Below, piece after piece: positions 33,137 to 44,071 of a stretch of 64,000 nt of DNA. The DNA lies in the NCBI GenBank assembly GCA_037576195.1, contig CM075101.1, positions 16,616,001-16,680,000 of the forward strand. Reading direction: 5' to 3'. Numbering within the stretch: the stretch's first letter is position 1; each line of letters starts with the position of its first letter. Source of the DNA: Phytoseiulus persimilis (Eukaryota > Arthropoda > Arachnida > Mesostigmata > Phytoseiidae). Under the pieces are notes generated by a model. The model made no database searches. It worked only from the letters and a program-made list of their open reading frames with translations, and had not been told where the DNA came from. The position numbers and the translations under genes were made by a program.

Positions 33137-34064
33137 CTTGGCTGGTTGTTCGGGAGTGGCTGTTCTGCGAAGAGATGCAACTCGACGTCAACTGACCGCT
33201 GTAGTCGTTCGATTCCGTATGTCAAAGGGCACGAGCAAAACATCACAATCATTCGAAACGAGCGCCCCATTACGACAGGTAGTCTCTCGCGGGCTACAAA
33301 GCCGCCAGTTTCTGCGTTATCCGAGTGACTTCCGGAGTCCGAACAAGTGGAAACCGTAGTTATCGGTGGAGATTTGTGCTATAATGTTGGCAACCAGCCC
33401 GACTATAGCTCGGGCGAGAGGGTTTTGCACGCTAGCAGTGTCGATAGCAGAAGCGGAAGAGAGAGTGTTCCTTGGCTCGGATTTCGGATCCCTGATCCCG
33501 AGTTTGGAGGTCAGTGGAAGTCGAGGTTCCGCGGATAACAGAACCCATCGCCGACCGCCCGCCGGAAAATTCTCAACACAATTGTTTTTGCATCAGGTCC
33601 GCATCCCTTCTCGACAGACTAGGTCTTCGTATTCAAGCGATGTACGTAAAATATAAATCAGTCACCCTTGTTGACATTCAGGGCTTCCTCCTTACCGGAA
33701 GACCTACTATGTGAGAATGTAGGCTTCCCATTGTTCGGCGAGCGATGTTCCCCACCCGGGCTCAACTAGAAGGGCGCTTCGCCAACTCACCGGGGACTAC
33801 AAAACCGAGAAGACTCGAGCCCGGTTGTCTTTTTGAAGCGACCTTCAGTCCTCCGAGAACAGGTGCTCGAAATCTACCGCGGTCTCTCCCTTCAGCGAGT
33901 CTGCTGGGAAGATTGTTGCGCGCGGCGGAAATCGTCACGCTTCTCTCCGTGATCACTGCCGGGTGTGGAGTTGCTGAGCGCGCACCCGGGTAGGAAGCCG
34001 CGCACCCGAGCGAGGAGTCTTCTTCCGGCCTATCGAGCACAGCGGGTATCGTTCATGGACTTCC

Positions 34065-34526
34065 TTGGTGGAGTTCGAAAATTCAAAATCATTCCCGTCG
34101 TTGCTGCGTCGACTGAAACATCGAGTCGGAGAGGAGTTGTATCGGAACTCGTTTCGGCTTGCTGAGTGGCACGTACACCGATCGGCCTCGCCCTCAGCAG
34201 TCAGAGCTCGTGGAACAGAGACGCTGCCCAGGACGCGAAGCCGGCGCGCAATAGGTCACAGCTCTCCACAAAAGGCTGCGAGCCCCGCTGCTGAGCCCAG
34301 CAACAGAGACCCATCAGACTGGTTGTCTCCTCGGCGTCCGAGAAAACAGAGAAAGAGTGCGCAAACGTTCTCGTCTGCTGCGAGACGAATGTCGCCTGAA
34401 GTCGCGGCTGAGCGTTGTCCGAAAAGGAGAAGTCGAAGCTTTTCGTTGTCACCGCCCCGAAGCGAGGGACATTCGCTCAATCAGGGCACCGCTGAGTCGA
34501 GTCAACAGAACGAATGCCGAGATTGA
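34065..34526 (+). CDS. Hypothetical Arg/Ser-rich ORF (right arm)
   Basis: This is the right-arm twin of 5701-6162 with the same 153-codon translation. The same caveats apply. Confidence 0.3.
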   Translation: MVEFENSKSFPSLLRRLKHRVGEELYRNSFRLAEWHVHRSASPSAVRARGTETLPRTRSRRAIGHSSPQKAASPAAEPSNRDPSDWLSPRRPRKQRKSAQTFSSAARRMSPEVAAERCPKRRSRSFSLSPPRSEGHSLNQGTAESSQQNECRD

Positions 34527-34778
34527 TGCCGACCTCAAGATCAGCGGATTTGGGAGAGGAACGGTGCTGTTGTGAGGTCTTGTTTGGAGGGGTCCGGAAA
34601 ACTTTCCTCACTGCCGGAGTGAAATCCGAATAATCATGTGAACAACGAGGTCCCACATGTTATCCTACTGGAGATGAAGACGATCCTCCGAGGGAGAACC
34701 ATGGGTAACTTTATCAAATCAACGGGACTCGATAACTTGGCATGAGAACATCAGCAAGCGGTTCAACCCCAGACTGCG

Positions 34779-35090
34779 ATGACCAACTCGCACGAGGAAG
34801 GCTTGGCGGGCACTGTGTTGCGTTTTACCGAGAAGACGGAACCGAGCGAGGTAAACTCTGAGAAGATTTGGACCGCTCCGGTCAACTCGATGTCGAACTC
34901 TGATGACAGTTCACATTCTGAGGAGCATCGATCGGATCTCCCTTGGGACTGCACAGTAAACATCGAACTGGACACTCAAGCTTCCTCGGGATCTCGAAGT
35001 ACAACCGCTTCAAGGTCCGCTGATCCGAAACACGTCGAAGCTCGCGAGCGATCGTGGTCTCTCACCGGCGAGGCCGTTCGTCGTATCTGA
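34779..35090 (+). CDS. Hypothetical acidic, serine-rich ORF (right arm)
   Basis: This is the right-arm twin of 5137-5448 and appears identical in translation (103 codons). Function is unknown. Confidence 0.35.
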   Translation: MTNSHEEGLAGTVLRFTEKTEPSEVNSEKIWTAPVNSMSNSDDSSHSEEHRSDLPWDCTVNIELDTQASSGSRSTTASRSADPKHVEARERSWSLTGEAVRRI

Positions 35091-35266
35091 GACGCTGGTT
35101 GCCGCTCTCGACGAACTCCTGTTTTTCACGGCTCCTCCTCCATCGCTCCAGCTCACTCACTGCTCCAGTGAATCCGCGCGCACGAAAATCCAGATCTTAG
35201 TCAACCAGAACAGCTCAAAACGAGAGGACTCCTCTCCGGAAGCCGTCACAGCGGTATCCATGACAC

Positions 35267-35410
35267 ATGTGGGCTCACGCCAAGAAAACGTCATTCATCA
35301 TCGCATTGCACATTTGTGACGAGCACCTAGACCGTGTTCACATTATCCTGTTTGTGGTTGAGGAGCATCTGAACCAGACCCGCAAGCATAATGCAGTTGG
35401 AACGTTCTGA
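35267..35410 (+). CDS. Small ORF or exon, unknown function (right arm)
   Basis: This is the right-arm twin of 4817-4960. It gives the same 47-residue reading with HICDEHLDRVHIILFVVEEH, and it shares all the uncertainties of the left copy. Confidence 0.35.
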   Translation: MWAHAKKTSFIIALHICDEHLDRVHIILFVVEEHLNQTRKHNAVGTF

Positions 35411-35499
35411 AGCTCGACTTCCGGGTCGGAAGCATGTTGACATCTTGGCATGAACTTACCTCCGAGAGCAGCGAGGAGACACTCACACGTCCCGCACAG

Positions 35500-35592
35500 A
35501 TGTCCAACTACAAGCCGTTGGTAGGGACCCTCAATACCATTGTGGGCTCTGGTGAGAGGGCGGGCAAGCGGGCGAGCAAGAAGAAAGACTAA
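35500..35592 (+). CDS. Possible terminal exon of the unknown gene divergent from troponin I (right arm)
   Basis: This is the right-arm twin of 4635-4727, with the same translation (30 residues, lysine-rich end) and the same acceptor cag before the ATG. Function is unknown. Confidence 0.4.
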   Translation: MSNYKPLVGTLNTIVGSGERAGKRASKKKD

Positions 35593-36084
35593 ACCTCACC
35601 CTAAAGCCTGCCTGCCGGCTAGCTGACTGACTGGCTATCTACTGACTGCCGGTGACCTCCTCTTCAGACCCGGCAGTGGAAAGTCACAGCACTGGCTTAA
35701 AATAGCCGCCGCCACAAATCCACCATAGAATCGAATGAACGTTTCGGGAGACAGTGGGCATTCTCTCCAGTGGAAACAAGTTGCTGATGCGCAACCGGTA
35801 CAGAACTTACTGAAAATTCCTGAAGAGGTTTGGTGTCATTGAGTTAGTTTCTTCTCCTCTGTGAGTTTCTCCCTGTCCGGAGGGACAAGATGAAGGGGAC
35901 ACGGAATGTAGAATTTGCTTGTCGATCCGGTGATCTCCGTTACCGATGGAGTTCTATGCGTTGCATTCCCGGGTGGAAATCGTCCGAATCGTCGAGCTTG
36001 GAATTCTCTTATTGTGTGAGCCGGTGAGAATAGCTCCTCGCAAATGTCGTGCCCCCCTCATGTTGACATGAATCGGAAGGCGTA

Positions 36085-36849
36085 GCCTCAGATGCCAGAA
36101 ACTCAGATGCCAGAATAAAACACTCTTCCGACTCCGGATGGGTCCCCGCTGATTCAGCGGGTTATTGGAGGTCGCGAATGAAGTTAGGCAGAACCGGGGA
36201 GCTCGATGGGGAGAGCTACAGCTCCAAATGCTCTAGCACAGGCTACCTCTGTTACCCTCCCTGGGCCAACAGGATCAGCTATAGAACCACCGCGGACATG
36301 TGATTATTGTCGATCGACGTGGAAAACTCAAAGACGTCCTCATTGCGGGTCTCCGGACCCGCCCCAATCCTACACTCTCTTCTTCACTGGCAGTGATGAT
36401 TCGCTAGCGACGAGTAGAAAGGAAGGTAGTTCCATCCCTATCTCCGTGCATTGAGTGAGGAATCGCCGAGCTAGCGGCCCAAAAGCCAAGTTGAGGCCGA
36501 GCGAGCTTTCGGCGAAGGGGGCTGCGACCGCTCGGAATGCGCGAAGGATCGCTTTTCTATTTCCCCGCAGCTCGAGTCCCCGAACGTCCACGCTGATAGA
36601 GATTGGAGACATGCATCGAATCTCCCATCCATTCATCATGATTCATTCATTGTCATCATCAGCAAACCATCAATAAATCGCAGGGGGTGCGGTGTAGCGT
36701 GTACCATATGTACGGAGGGTCTGCCGCATGACTCGCGCTCGTTGCAGACGTCGGAAACGCTTTGCTCCCAAATCCGCTTATTAGCGGGGATCTATCCGGG
36801 ATCGGGAGAGGGTTTCATTCTGGCATCTGAGTTTCTGGCATCTGAGGCA
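36085..36849. mobile_element. TIR element with ctggcatctgag subterminal repeats (right arm)
   Basis: This is the right-arm copy of 3347-4143, in reverse orientation and with fewer subterminal units. Confidence 0.65.
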
Positions 36850-37114
36850 TAACCAAACGGAAGCTCCCCACGTTCAGTACAACACCCCTACTCAGAGCGA
36901 AGACGCTCATGATCTCCGTCATCAGTGGGAAATGAAGGACTCATGCTCGTACGTAAACAGGAATGAAGTAACGGCCGGAACGCAAGCACAGCGTTCTGGG
37001 AGCCCTTCGGATGCTTTGTTTGATCCGCAATTCTGCAACTAAGGGTTGGTTGCCGCAGAATTCAGGGAGCTCTCTGTCAACGACCGCTCGTAAGCGGTTT
37101 GACAAGTGTGAGCG

Positions 37115-37480
37115 ATGGTCAGACTCATCGTTCAAAAGCCTCAGAGGCAAACTCATTCAGACCGCTCGCTTCAGAATTCGGACAAAAATAACAAACTTTT
37201 ACTCAGCAGCATCGTTCCTACGCACCCACGCTCTAATTCGGCCCTGATACCCTCAAAAATGGCAACTCGTATTCACCAAGAACAACGCGAGACACACCAA
37301 ACAATGAAAACGGCTGATTTCGCGGCATTGTTGGGCTGGGAGCTCATTCTGTGTACCATTGATCGGATCGATCACCAATTCCTCGACCAACAGAGCGAGC
37401 TGCTTCAGAAAACCGGAAAACACACGCTCGAGATTCTCGTTTGTCAAATGTGGGAGAGTGCCCTGTCGTTCTTCGCCTGA
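37115..37480 (+). CDS. Hypothetical ORF intact only in the right arm
   Basis: A 121-codon ORF whose second half reads like protein (TADFAALLGWELILCTIDRI, KHTLEILVCQMWESALSFFA). No domain is recognised. In the left arm the same reading (minus strand, about 3081 to 2508) is cut after TRIHQEQ by the 200-bp hAT insertion at 2714-2913. It could be an unannotated exon or a fortuitous ORF. Confidence 0.3.
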   Translation: MVRLIVQKPQRQTHSDRSLQNSDKNNKLLLSSIVPTHPRSNSALIPSKMATRIHQEQRETHQTMKTADFAALLGWELILCTIDRIDHQFLDQQSELLQKTGKHTLEILVCQMWESALSFFA

Positions 37481-37908
37481 CAAATGGAACGGAGGGTAAT
37501 GAAGACTAATTTCAGAGAATGAGGTTTTACCAGCGTTCCAAAGTACGCGACTTGCCTCCTCGATCACCTTTCTTAGTCTCTATATATGACAAACATAGCT
37601 CACTCCCTCACCGACCCATCGCCACCTTTTTGGTAGATATGATGATAAGGCAACACGGTTTCGTTGTGAAAAATAATGATGCTCTCCTGGGAAGCTCTCT
37701 CTAGAGCAGAGACAAACATGACAACTCGAAGCTCGTGGAAAGATTGCCGCTGATGACGAACGACTGAGAGCGTCTTCAATGCCAAGGTATACACACGTTG
37801 AACGGGAGCCACCAATGCTGGAAGGAGAACTCAAAAGTCAGATCAGCAGAGCCCGCTGCATTGCCGGTGGTTCCCAAGTTTGAAAATCATCTGCACATTT
37901 ATGACATA

Positions 37909-40249
37909 CTAGCCGGCCTTCGGCCGACTACGCTGGCCGACCCGCCCCTTGCTTCGGGAGTCTACTGCTGACAGACACACATTGCCTTACATGTAGTGTC
38001 ATGAGACCTTCGGGAGTGGCCACCGATTCTTGATAGGATTCTGACCTGGAATCCAGGCACTTTCCTCTCTTTTCACTTAGTCAGCATCATGGTTTCGAGA
38101 AGTATGCTCAGATTGGTCTCGGAATCACCCCTCCAGAGCTGGAAAGTAATGGCCAAATTGGTCTCAGAATCACCCCTCCAAAGTTGGAAAGTAATGGCCA
38201 GATTGGTCTCAGAATCATTCCTCCAAAGTTGGAAAGTTATGGCCGGATTGGTCCCGGAATCACCCCTCCAGAGTTGGAAAGTAATGGCCAGATTGGTCTC
38301 GGAATCACTCCTCCAGAGTTGGAAAGTAATGGCCAGATTGGTCCCAGAATCACCCCTCCAGAGTTGGAAAGTAATGGCCGGATTGGTCTCGGAATCACCC
38401 CTCCAGAGTTGGAAAGTAATGGCCGGATTGGTCTTGGAATCACCCCTCCAGAGTTGGGAAGTAATGGCCAGATTGGTCTCAGAATCAACCCTCCAAAGTT
38501 GGAAAGTAATGGCCGGATAGGTCCCGGAATCACCCCTCCAGAGTTGGAAAGCAATGGCCGGATTGGTCTCGGAATCACCCCTCCAGAGTTGGAAAGTAAT
38601 GGCCGGATTGGTCTCGGAATCACCCCTCCAGGGTTGGAAAGTAATGGCCAGATTGGTCTCGGAATCACCCCTCCAGAGTTGGAAAGTAATGGGCTTATTG
38701 GTCTCGGAATCACCCCTCCAGGGTTGGGAAGTAATGGCCAGATTGGTCTCGGAATCACCCCTCCAGAGTTGGAAAGTAATGGCCGGATTGGTCTCGGAAT
38801 CACCCCTCCAGGGTTGGAAAGTAATGGCCAGATTGGTCTCGGAATCACCCCTCCAGAGTTGGGAAGTGATGGGCTTATTGGTCTTGGAATCACCCCTCCA
38901 GAGTTGAAAAGTAATGGCCAGGTTCGTCTCGTAATCATCCCTCCAGAGTTGGAAAGTAATGGCCAGATTGGTCTCGGAATCACCCCTCTAAAGTTGGAAA
39001 GTAATGGCCAGATTGGTCTTGGAATCACCCCTCCAGAGTTGGAAAGTAATGGCCAGGTTCGTCTCGTAATCATCCCTCCAGAGTTGGAAAGTAATGGCCA
39101 GATTGGTCTCGGAATCACCCCTCTAAAGTTGGAAAGTAATGGCCAGATTGGTCTTGGAATCACCCCTCCAGAGTTGGAAAGTAATGGCCAGATTGGTCTC
39201 GCGATCCCCCCCCCCCCCCCAGAGTTGGAAAGTAATGCTCAGATTGCTCCCGGAATCACCCCTCCAGGTTTGGGAAGTAATGCTCAGATTGCTCCCGGTA
39301 TCATCCCTCCAGAGTTGGAAAGTAATATCCAGATTGGTCTCGCAATCACCCCTCCAGAGTTGGAAAGTAATGGCCACATTGGTCTCGGAATCACCCCTCC
39401 AGAGTTGGGAAGTGATGGCCAGATTGGTCTCGGAATCACCCCTCCAGAGTTGGAAAGTAATGGCCAGATTGGTCTCGGAATCACCCCTCCAAAGTTGGAA
39501 AGTAATGGCCAGATTGGTCTCGGAATCACCCCTCCAGAGTTGGAAAGTAATGGCCAGATTGGTCTCGGAATCACCCCTCCAGAGTTGGAAAGTAATGGCC
39601 AGATTGGTCTCGGAATCACCCCTCCAGAGTTGGAAAGTAATGGCCAGATTGGTCTCAGAATCAACCCTCCAGAGTTCGAAAGTAATGGCCAGATTGGTCT
39701 CGGAATCACCCCTCCAAAGTTGGAAAGTAATGTCCAGATTGGTCTCGCAATCACCCCTCCAGAGTTAGAAACTAAAGGCCAGATTGGTCTCGTAATCACC
39801 CCTCCAGAGTTGGAAACTAATGGCCAGATTGGTCTCGGAATCACCCCTCCAGAGCTGGGAAGTAATGGCCTTATTGGTCTCGGAATCACCCCTCCAGGTA
39901 TTTCTATGATCGATTTTCATGATGAATGTATAGGAGAGGTAGTGGGGAAGGATATCCGATGACGATGGGATGAGGCCCAAGAGTCTGGCTGGCGTCATAA
40001 CGGGGCGGTGCACCTTATCGTCAGAATTTGGATGCGGATGACAGTCTGGAGGGGGTCAAAGTTGGGGTAAATCGCGAGGGGGGGAGGAGGGGAGGGGGAG
40101 GTGGGAAGGGGTGGGTGGCCTATGTCCTTCCCGGTGAGCCACCCTACATTATGCAGTTTGTTCGAAGTCGATCCGATCAATACCAGAGGAGCCTATTGAG
40201 GACATACAAACAAACAAACAAACAGACCCTGGATTTTTATATATATAGA
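37909..40249 (-). mobile_element. Non-autonomous Helitron carrying a 45-bp minisatellite, right arm only
   Basis: On the minus strand the element starts TCTATATATATAAAAATCC (from 40,249), typical of Helitron 5' ends. It finishes with a GC hairpin CGGCC-GAA-GGCCG followed by CTAG (ending at 37,909). It lies exactly between host A and T (T at 40,250, A at 37,908 in plus-strand terms), the Helitron target. The left arm near 2,080-2,090 retains the empty site (gtaat-agatgtcat), differing by one base. The body is about 40 units of the 45-bp repeat plus flanks including a (CAAA)n stretch. There is no Rep or helicase coding. Confidence 0.9.
38096..39898 (+). repeat. Minisatellite array B, 45-bp unit (about 40 units)
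   Basis: The same unit as array A in the opposite orientation, forming the body of the Helitron 37,909-40,249. Because 45 is divisible by 3 and most units lack stops, a 592-codon ORF runs from 38,184 to 39,962 with a 15-residue repeat (LESNGQIGLGITPPE). Other frames on both strands are also open for hundreds of codons, so this is almost certainly not a gene. Confidence 0.95.
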
Positions 40250-40286
40250 TATTACATTCAGTAATAGCACATCCATTACACGCATC

Positions 40287-40408
40287 TTTGTGTTCCGGCT
40301 GAACCTCTCAGCCAGCCCTCAGCCAGCCCCCCGGGATCACCTTTCGGTGTTGCTTCAGTAACACTCCCTATCGCCTCGCAAATCCCATTGCGGGCGGTGG
40401 GCTTGGGT
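40287..40408. mobile_element. Short 122-bp insert with 8-bp target duplication, right arm only
   Basis: The insert is flanked by CACGCATC at 40279-40286 and 40409-40416. The left arm has a single copy of that octamer's complement near 2,048. An 8-bp duplication suits hAT elements, but no clear terminal inverted repeats are seen. The insert is GC-rich with a doubled cagccagccc motif. Confidence 0.7.
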
Positions 40409-41079
40409 CACGCATCTAGTCGCTCGAGACACCAGCACGCCTGGCAAGCGAGCTCAGGAATGGAGAGATCCAGAGAGCCGAGAAACACTGAGAGAAAGCG
40501 AATCGTCACGTTCTCGTTGCTCCGTGTTCAACTGGCGTCGTTTGACATACAGGGGTCATTATAAGTCGGGAATTTTCTCACTCTCTCTCACTTTGCTCAT
40601 AAATCGGTGAATATTTTCCCGCGTCCGATAGCTGGAAAGATGGTGCATCTTTTTGTTCTCGATTTTCTCGAATCGGTAGAAAATTGATTTTTGCAAATCG
40701 GCTCGCAAGTCGACCGATCGGATTCAGAAGTGCCAATGGCAGGCGCAGAATGGGATTCTGCTCAAACGCCCGGCAACTCCAGATTTCTAGCTCACTATCT
40801 GTGAGAAGGACGGAAGGTCGTTCCAATCTTGACCTCAAGATCGACCTCCTGACAAGATCGCGTCCTCTTCGCATTTTCCGATAGCAAAAAGTTCTTAGAT
40901 TGGTCCAGACTACCTGACTGAGGAGTTGTCGGGTCGATCCGATAACTCTTTTAGCGCAGAAATGCGCTTTTCTTCGGGCGTGTTTACTAGGGTGTAACTG
41001 GGAGTGGAACGAAAAAATGGGAATCGCAGCGGGAGGCCTTTAGGATTTTTTTTCCGGAGCGAGGGAAATTTGAATTCAA

Positions 41080-41685
41080 GTCGTAATGGTCAGATTGGTC
41101 CCGGAATCACCCCTTAGACCTGGGAAAGTAATGGTAAGATCGGTCCCGGAATCACCCCTCCGAACTTGAAATGTGAGGCTCAGATTGGTCCGGGAATCAC
41201 CCATCCCAGCCCTTGAGATTTTTTCCAGAGCGAGGGAAATATGAGTTCAAGTTGAATTTCATGCGGTAAATCTCTGTGTCTTGTCAGAGGTAAATGACAA
41301 TGAAGTCATGGTAGGTAGAGTAATGTTCAGATTGGTTCCGGAATCACCCCTCCAGACTTGGTGGTTGTGGGAAGATCTCAGGAGGAAGTCATTCTCCCCT
41401 GCGAGCCTCGGCAAAATATTTTCAGATTGCTCCCGGAATCACTCCACCAGACTCGGCAAAATGTTGTCAGATAGGTCCCGAAATCACCCACCAGACTCGG
41501 CAAAATATTGTCGAATTGGTACCGGAATCATCCCTCCAGCCTCGGAAAAATATTGTCGGATTGGTTCCGGAATCACCCCTCCAGACTCAAAAAATTATGC
41601 TCAGATTGGTGCCGAAATCACCCCCATGTATTCCAGGAGGGATGCGGGCAAACTGACAGACGAAGCCGATCATGAGTAGTAAGGA
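41080..41685 (-). mobile_element. Helitron 5'-end fragment in the right-arm complex
   Basis: The minus-strand start TCCTTACTACTCATGATCGG at 41,685 follows host A, then cttcgtctgtcagtttgccc. Degenerate units of the 45-bp type extend down to about 41,080. A further short group of similar units lies at 41,765-41,915, outside this end. The 3' terminus is not recognised. Confidence 0.55.
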
Positions 41686-42229
41686 TCCTCGGATCCAGGG
41701 TACGAAAAATCAATTTCTGTACCGGCTGGTACGGGAATTAATTTGCAGTACTACGGAAAATGATGTTTAGTCTCGGAATAACCTCTCCAGACTTGGGAAG
41801 TAATGGTCAGATCGGTCCCGGAATCACCCCTCAAATCTGGGGAAGTAATGATCAGATCGGTCCCGGAAGCACCCCTCCAGACTCGGAAAGTGAAGGTCAG
41901 ATTGGTCCCGGAATCGCTCCAAGAAATCGATGGTCGGTGATCGACCCCCTGGGGCACGGCAGTCCATAAACCTCAACGAAGTCGCTCAGGGGGTCCACGT
42001 TTCACCCCGTGGTAGACAGGTGGAGTTGCTATTCACGAACGCAGAGGAGCACCTACGCAAGCAACTCCTACAATTACACCAGATCTCATTGATGAAGATC
42101 CTGGTGACATTCGTGCCTGTTAAATACTCCCATGTAACCAACTAACCGTCAAAATGACACCAGGAATCCAGGAATCCAGGAACATCGTTCGAACTCAATG
42201 AGTTCCTACTGAAATATGACCATGTTCTA

Positions 42230-42500
42230 TCCCCTGGTATACAAAACCAGAGAACTTCACTGATTCTATGCGGTGATTTCAATTGGAACTTGAAAGACCC
42301 ACCCCAGAACGGAGGAAAATATCGAATTTATGCGAGATCAATTTGAAAATCTTGAACTAATAACCGATCCTGAGATATCGACAACACGTGGCCGAACATG
42401 CATCGATGACATATTCTCGAGAGGCATCCAAGATTGCTACTGTTACACACACATAAGCTACTTCAGTCATCAAAACCCGGTATTCACTTTTCTGACCAAG
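42230..42500 (+). pseudogene. Mirror copy of the endonuclease-like fragment
   Basis: Plus-strand readings in shifting frames give LILCGDFNWNLKDP, ENLELITDPEISTTRGRTC and CIDDIFSRGIQDC. These correspond segment by segment to the minus-strand fragment 43,605-43,922. Here the GDFN motif is intact, but frameshifts separate the pieces. Confidence 0.55.
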
Positions 42501-43604
42501 TTCTGAGCGATCTTCTAACCTTAGCATGACAATTTTATGAACGCCCGTCAAAGTTCCGGAGCACTGCAGATAGGACCGTCGAAAACAAGTTGAGGGGGAC
42601 TTTGGGCGGAAGCACTCGAGAAATTTCGGACACATGCCACCGCCATCGATAAGAAATCTCAATATGCTGGAGCGTTTCCCCCACTCGAGGGAGTGGGACA
42701 CCCCCCAACAACAAAATCATCGTCTCGTTTTTTTGTAGGTGTTTCAAAACCAATCCGCCGTACTTTCCTATTCATTTACCGACGAATTTTGTCTGTATCC
42801 CGGCTTGACGCTAGATTGTTCGCATTTCTGCGCCCCGGTTCAACCCGTGGATGAACCGTTCCTGTTTTTTTGCCCCCGAGAATCCCGGCATCTCAATTTT
42901 TTGAAAAAGTTGTCGGATCGACCCGTAAACTTCTTGGTCCGGTAGTTCGGATCAATCTTAGAACTCCTCGCCATCGGAAAATTTTCCGAATTCAGCTTCT
43001 CTGGGGAGTTACGGGCCAAAATGCAAAGAAGACGCGATCTTGTCAGGAGGTCCATTTTGAGGTCAAGCCTGAAACGAACTTTCTTCTTCTCACGGATCCT
43101 GAGCTAGAAATCTGGAGTTGCCAAGCAGTCTCCTATCCTGCGTCGACCTTGGCAATTCCGAATTCGATCGGTCGACTACAGAAGTTTGTCGACTGTTTTT
43201 TTCGAGAAAAGTCGAATGATAAAAACCAGCAACGGTTCATCCACGGGTTGAACCGGGGCGCGGAAACGCGAACAACCTAGCGTCAAGCCGGAATACAGTC
43301 AAAATTTATTCCATAAATGAACTGAATAGTACGGAGAATTGGCTTTGAAAAACCTACGATGAACAAGACGACGATTTTTGAGGGGGTGGTTCCACCCCCT
43401 CGAGAGGGGGAAATGCTTCAGCACATCGAGATTTTCCGGCGATGGCGGTAACATGTATCCTGAATTTCTCGAGTGCTTCCGCCTGAAATCCCCCTCAATT
43501 TATTCTCGACAGTCTTATCCTCAGTGCTCCGGAACGTTGACGGGCGTTCATCGAATTGTCATTTGAAGGTTAGAAGATCGGTTGGAATTATTTCAGGAAA
43601 GTGA

Positions 43605-43922
43605 CTACCGGGTTATGATGACTGAAAAGCTTCTGCGTGTATCACAGGAGCAATCTCGGCTGGGTCTTGAGAATATAATATCGATGCATGTTTGGCCACG
43701 CGTTGTCCATATCTCAGGATCGGTCAATAGCTCAAGATCAAGTTGATTTTCCATGAACTCGATAATTTTCTCCTTTTTGAGGGGGTCTTTCAGGTTCCAG
43801 TTGAAATCACACCAGAGAATTAGTGGAGTTTTGGACACCAAGGGACAGAACATGGTCATATTCCGGTAAGAACTCTTCAATGAGTTCGAACGATGTTCCC
43901 GGATTGATATATACTGTCGCAA
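43605..43922 (-). pseudogene. Endonuclease/exonuclease/phosphatase-fold fragment
   Basis: The reading contains LILWCDFNWNLKDPLKKEK, LDLELLTDPEIWTTRGQTC and CIDIIFSRPSRDCS. The order GDFN-like motif, then TDP, TTRG and CID-IFSR resembles the APE-type endonuclease found at the C-terminus of some animal Helitrons (Helentrons) and in other retroelement proteins. The Gly of the GDFN motif reads Cys here. It is a fragment only, with no start or complete domain. A diverged mirror copy lies at about 42,230-42,500 on the plus strand. Confidence 0.6.
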
Positions 43923-44071
43923 TGACGGTTAGTTGGTTACGTAGAAGTATTTAACAGGCACAAATGTCACCATGATCTTCATCGATGAGATCTGGCGTAA
44001 TTGTGGGAGTTGCTTGCATGGGTGCTCCTATCCGTTCGTAAATAGCAACTCCACCAGTTCTGTGTTGCCTC

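Larger units (their letters stand above)
42010..44057. repeat. 2-kb palindrome inside the right-arm complex
   Basis: The left half (42,010-42,790) matches the reverse complement of the right half (43,310-44,057) along its length. For example, ctggtggagttgc near 44,050 matches ggtggagttgctatt near 42,022. The inner ends carry TGTATCCCGGCTTGACGCTAG near 42,796 and its complement near 43,296. The centre (42.88-43.22 kb) resembles the interior of the 921-1914 element. Each half encodes one endonuclease-like fragment, on opposite strands. Confidence 0.75.

Noticed and set aside
38184..39962. A 592-codon ORF with a perfect 15-residue repeat
   Set aside because: It lies wholly in a 45-bp minisatellite inside a non-autonomous Helitron. 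Other frames on both strands are equally open, so openness follows from a stop-poor unit of length divisible by 3.
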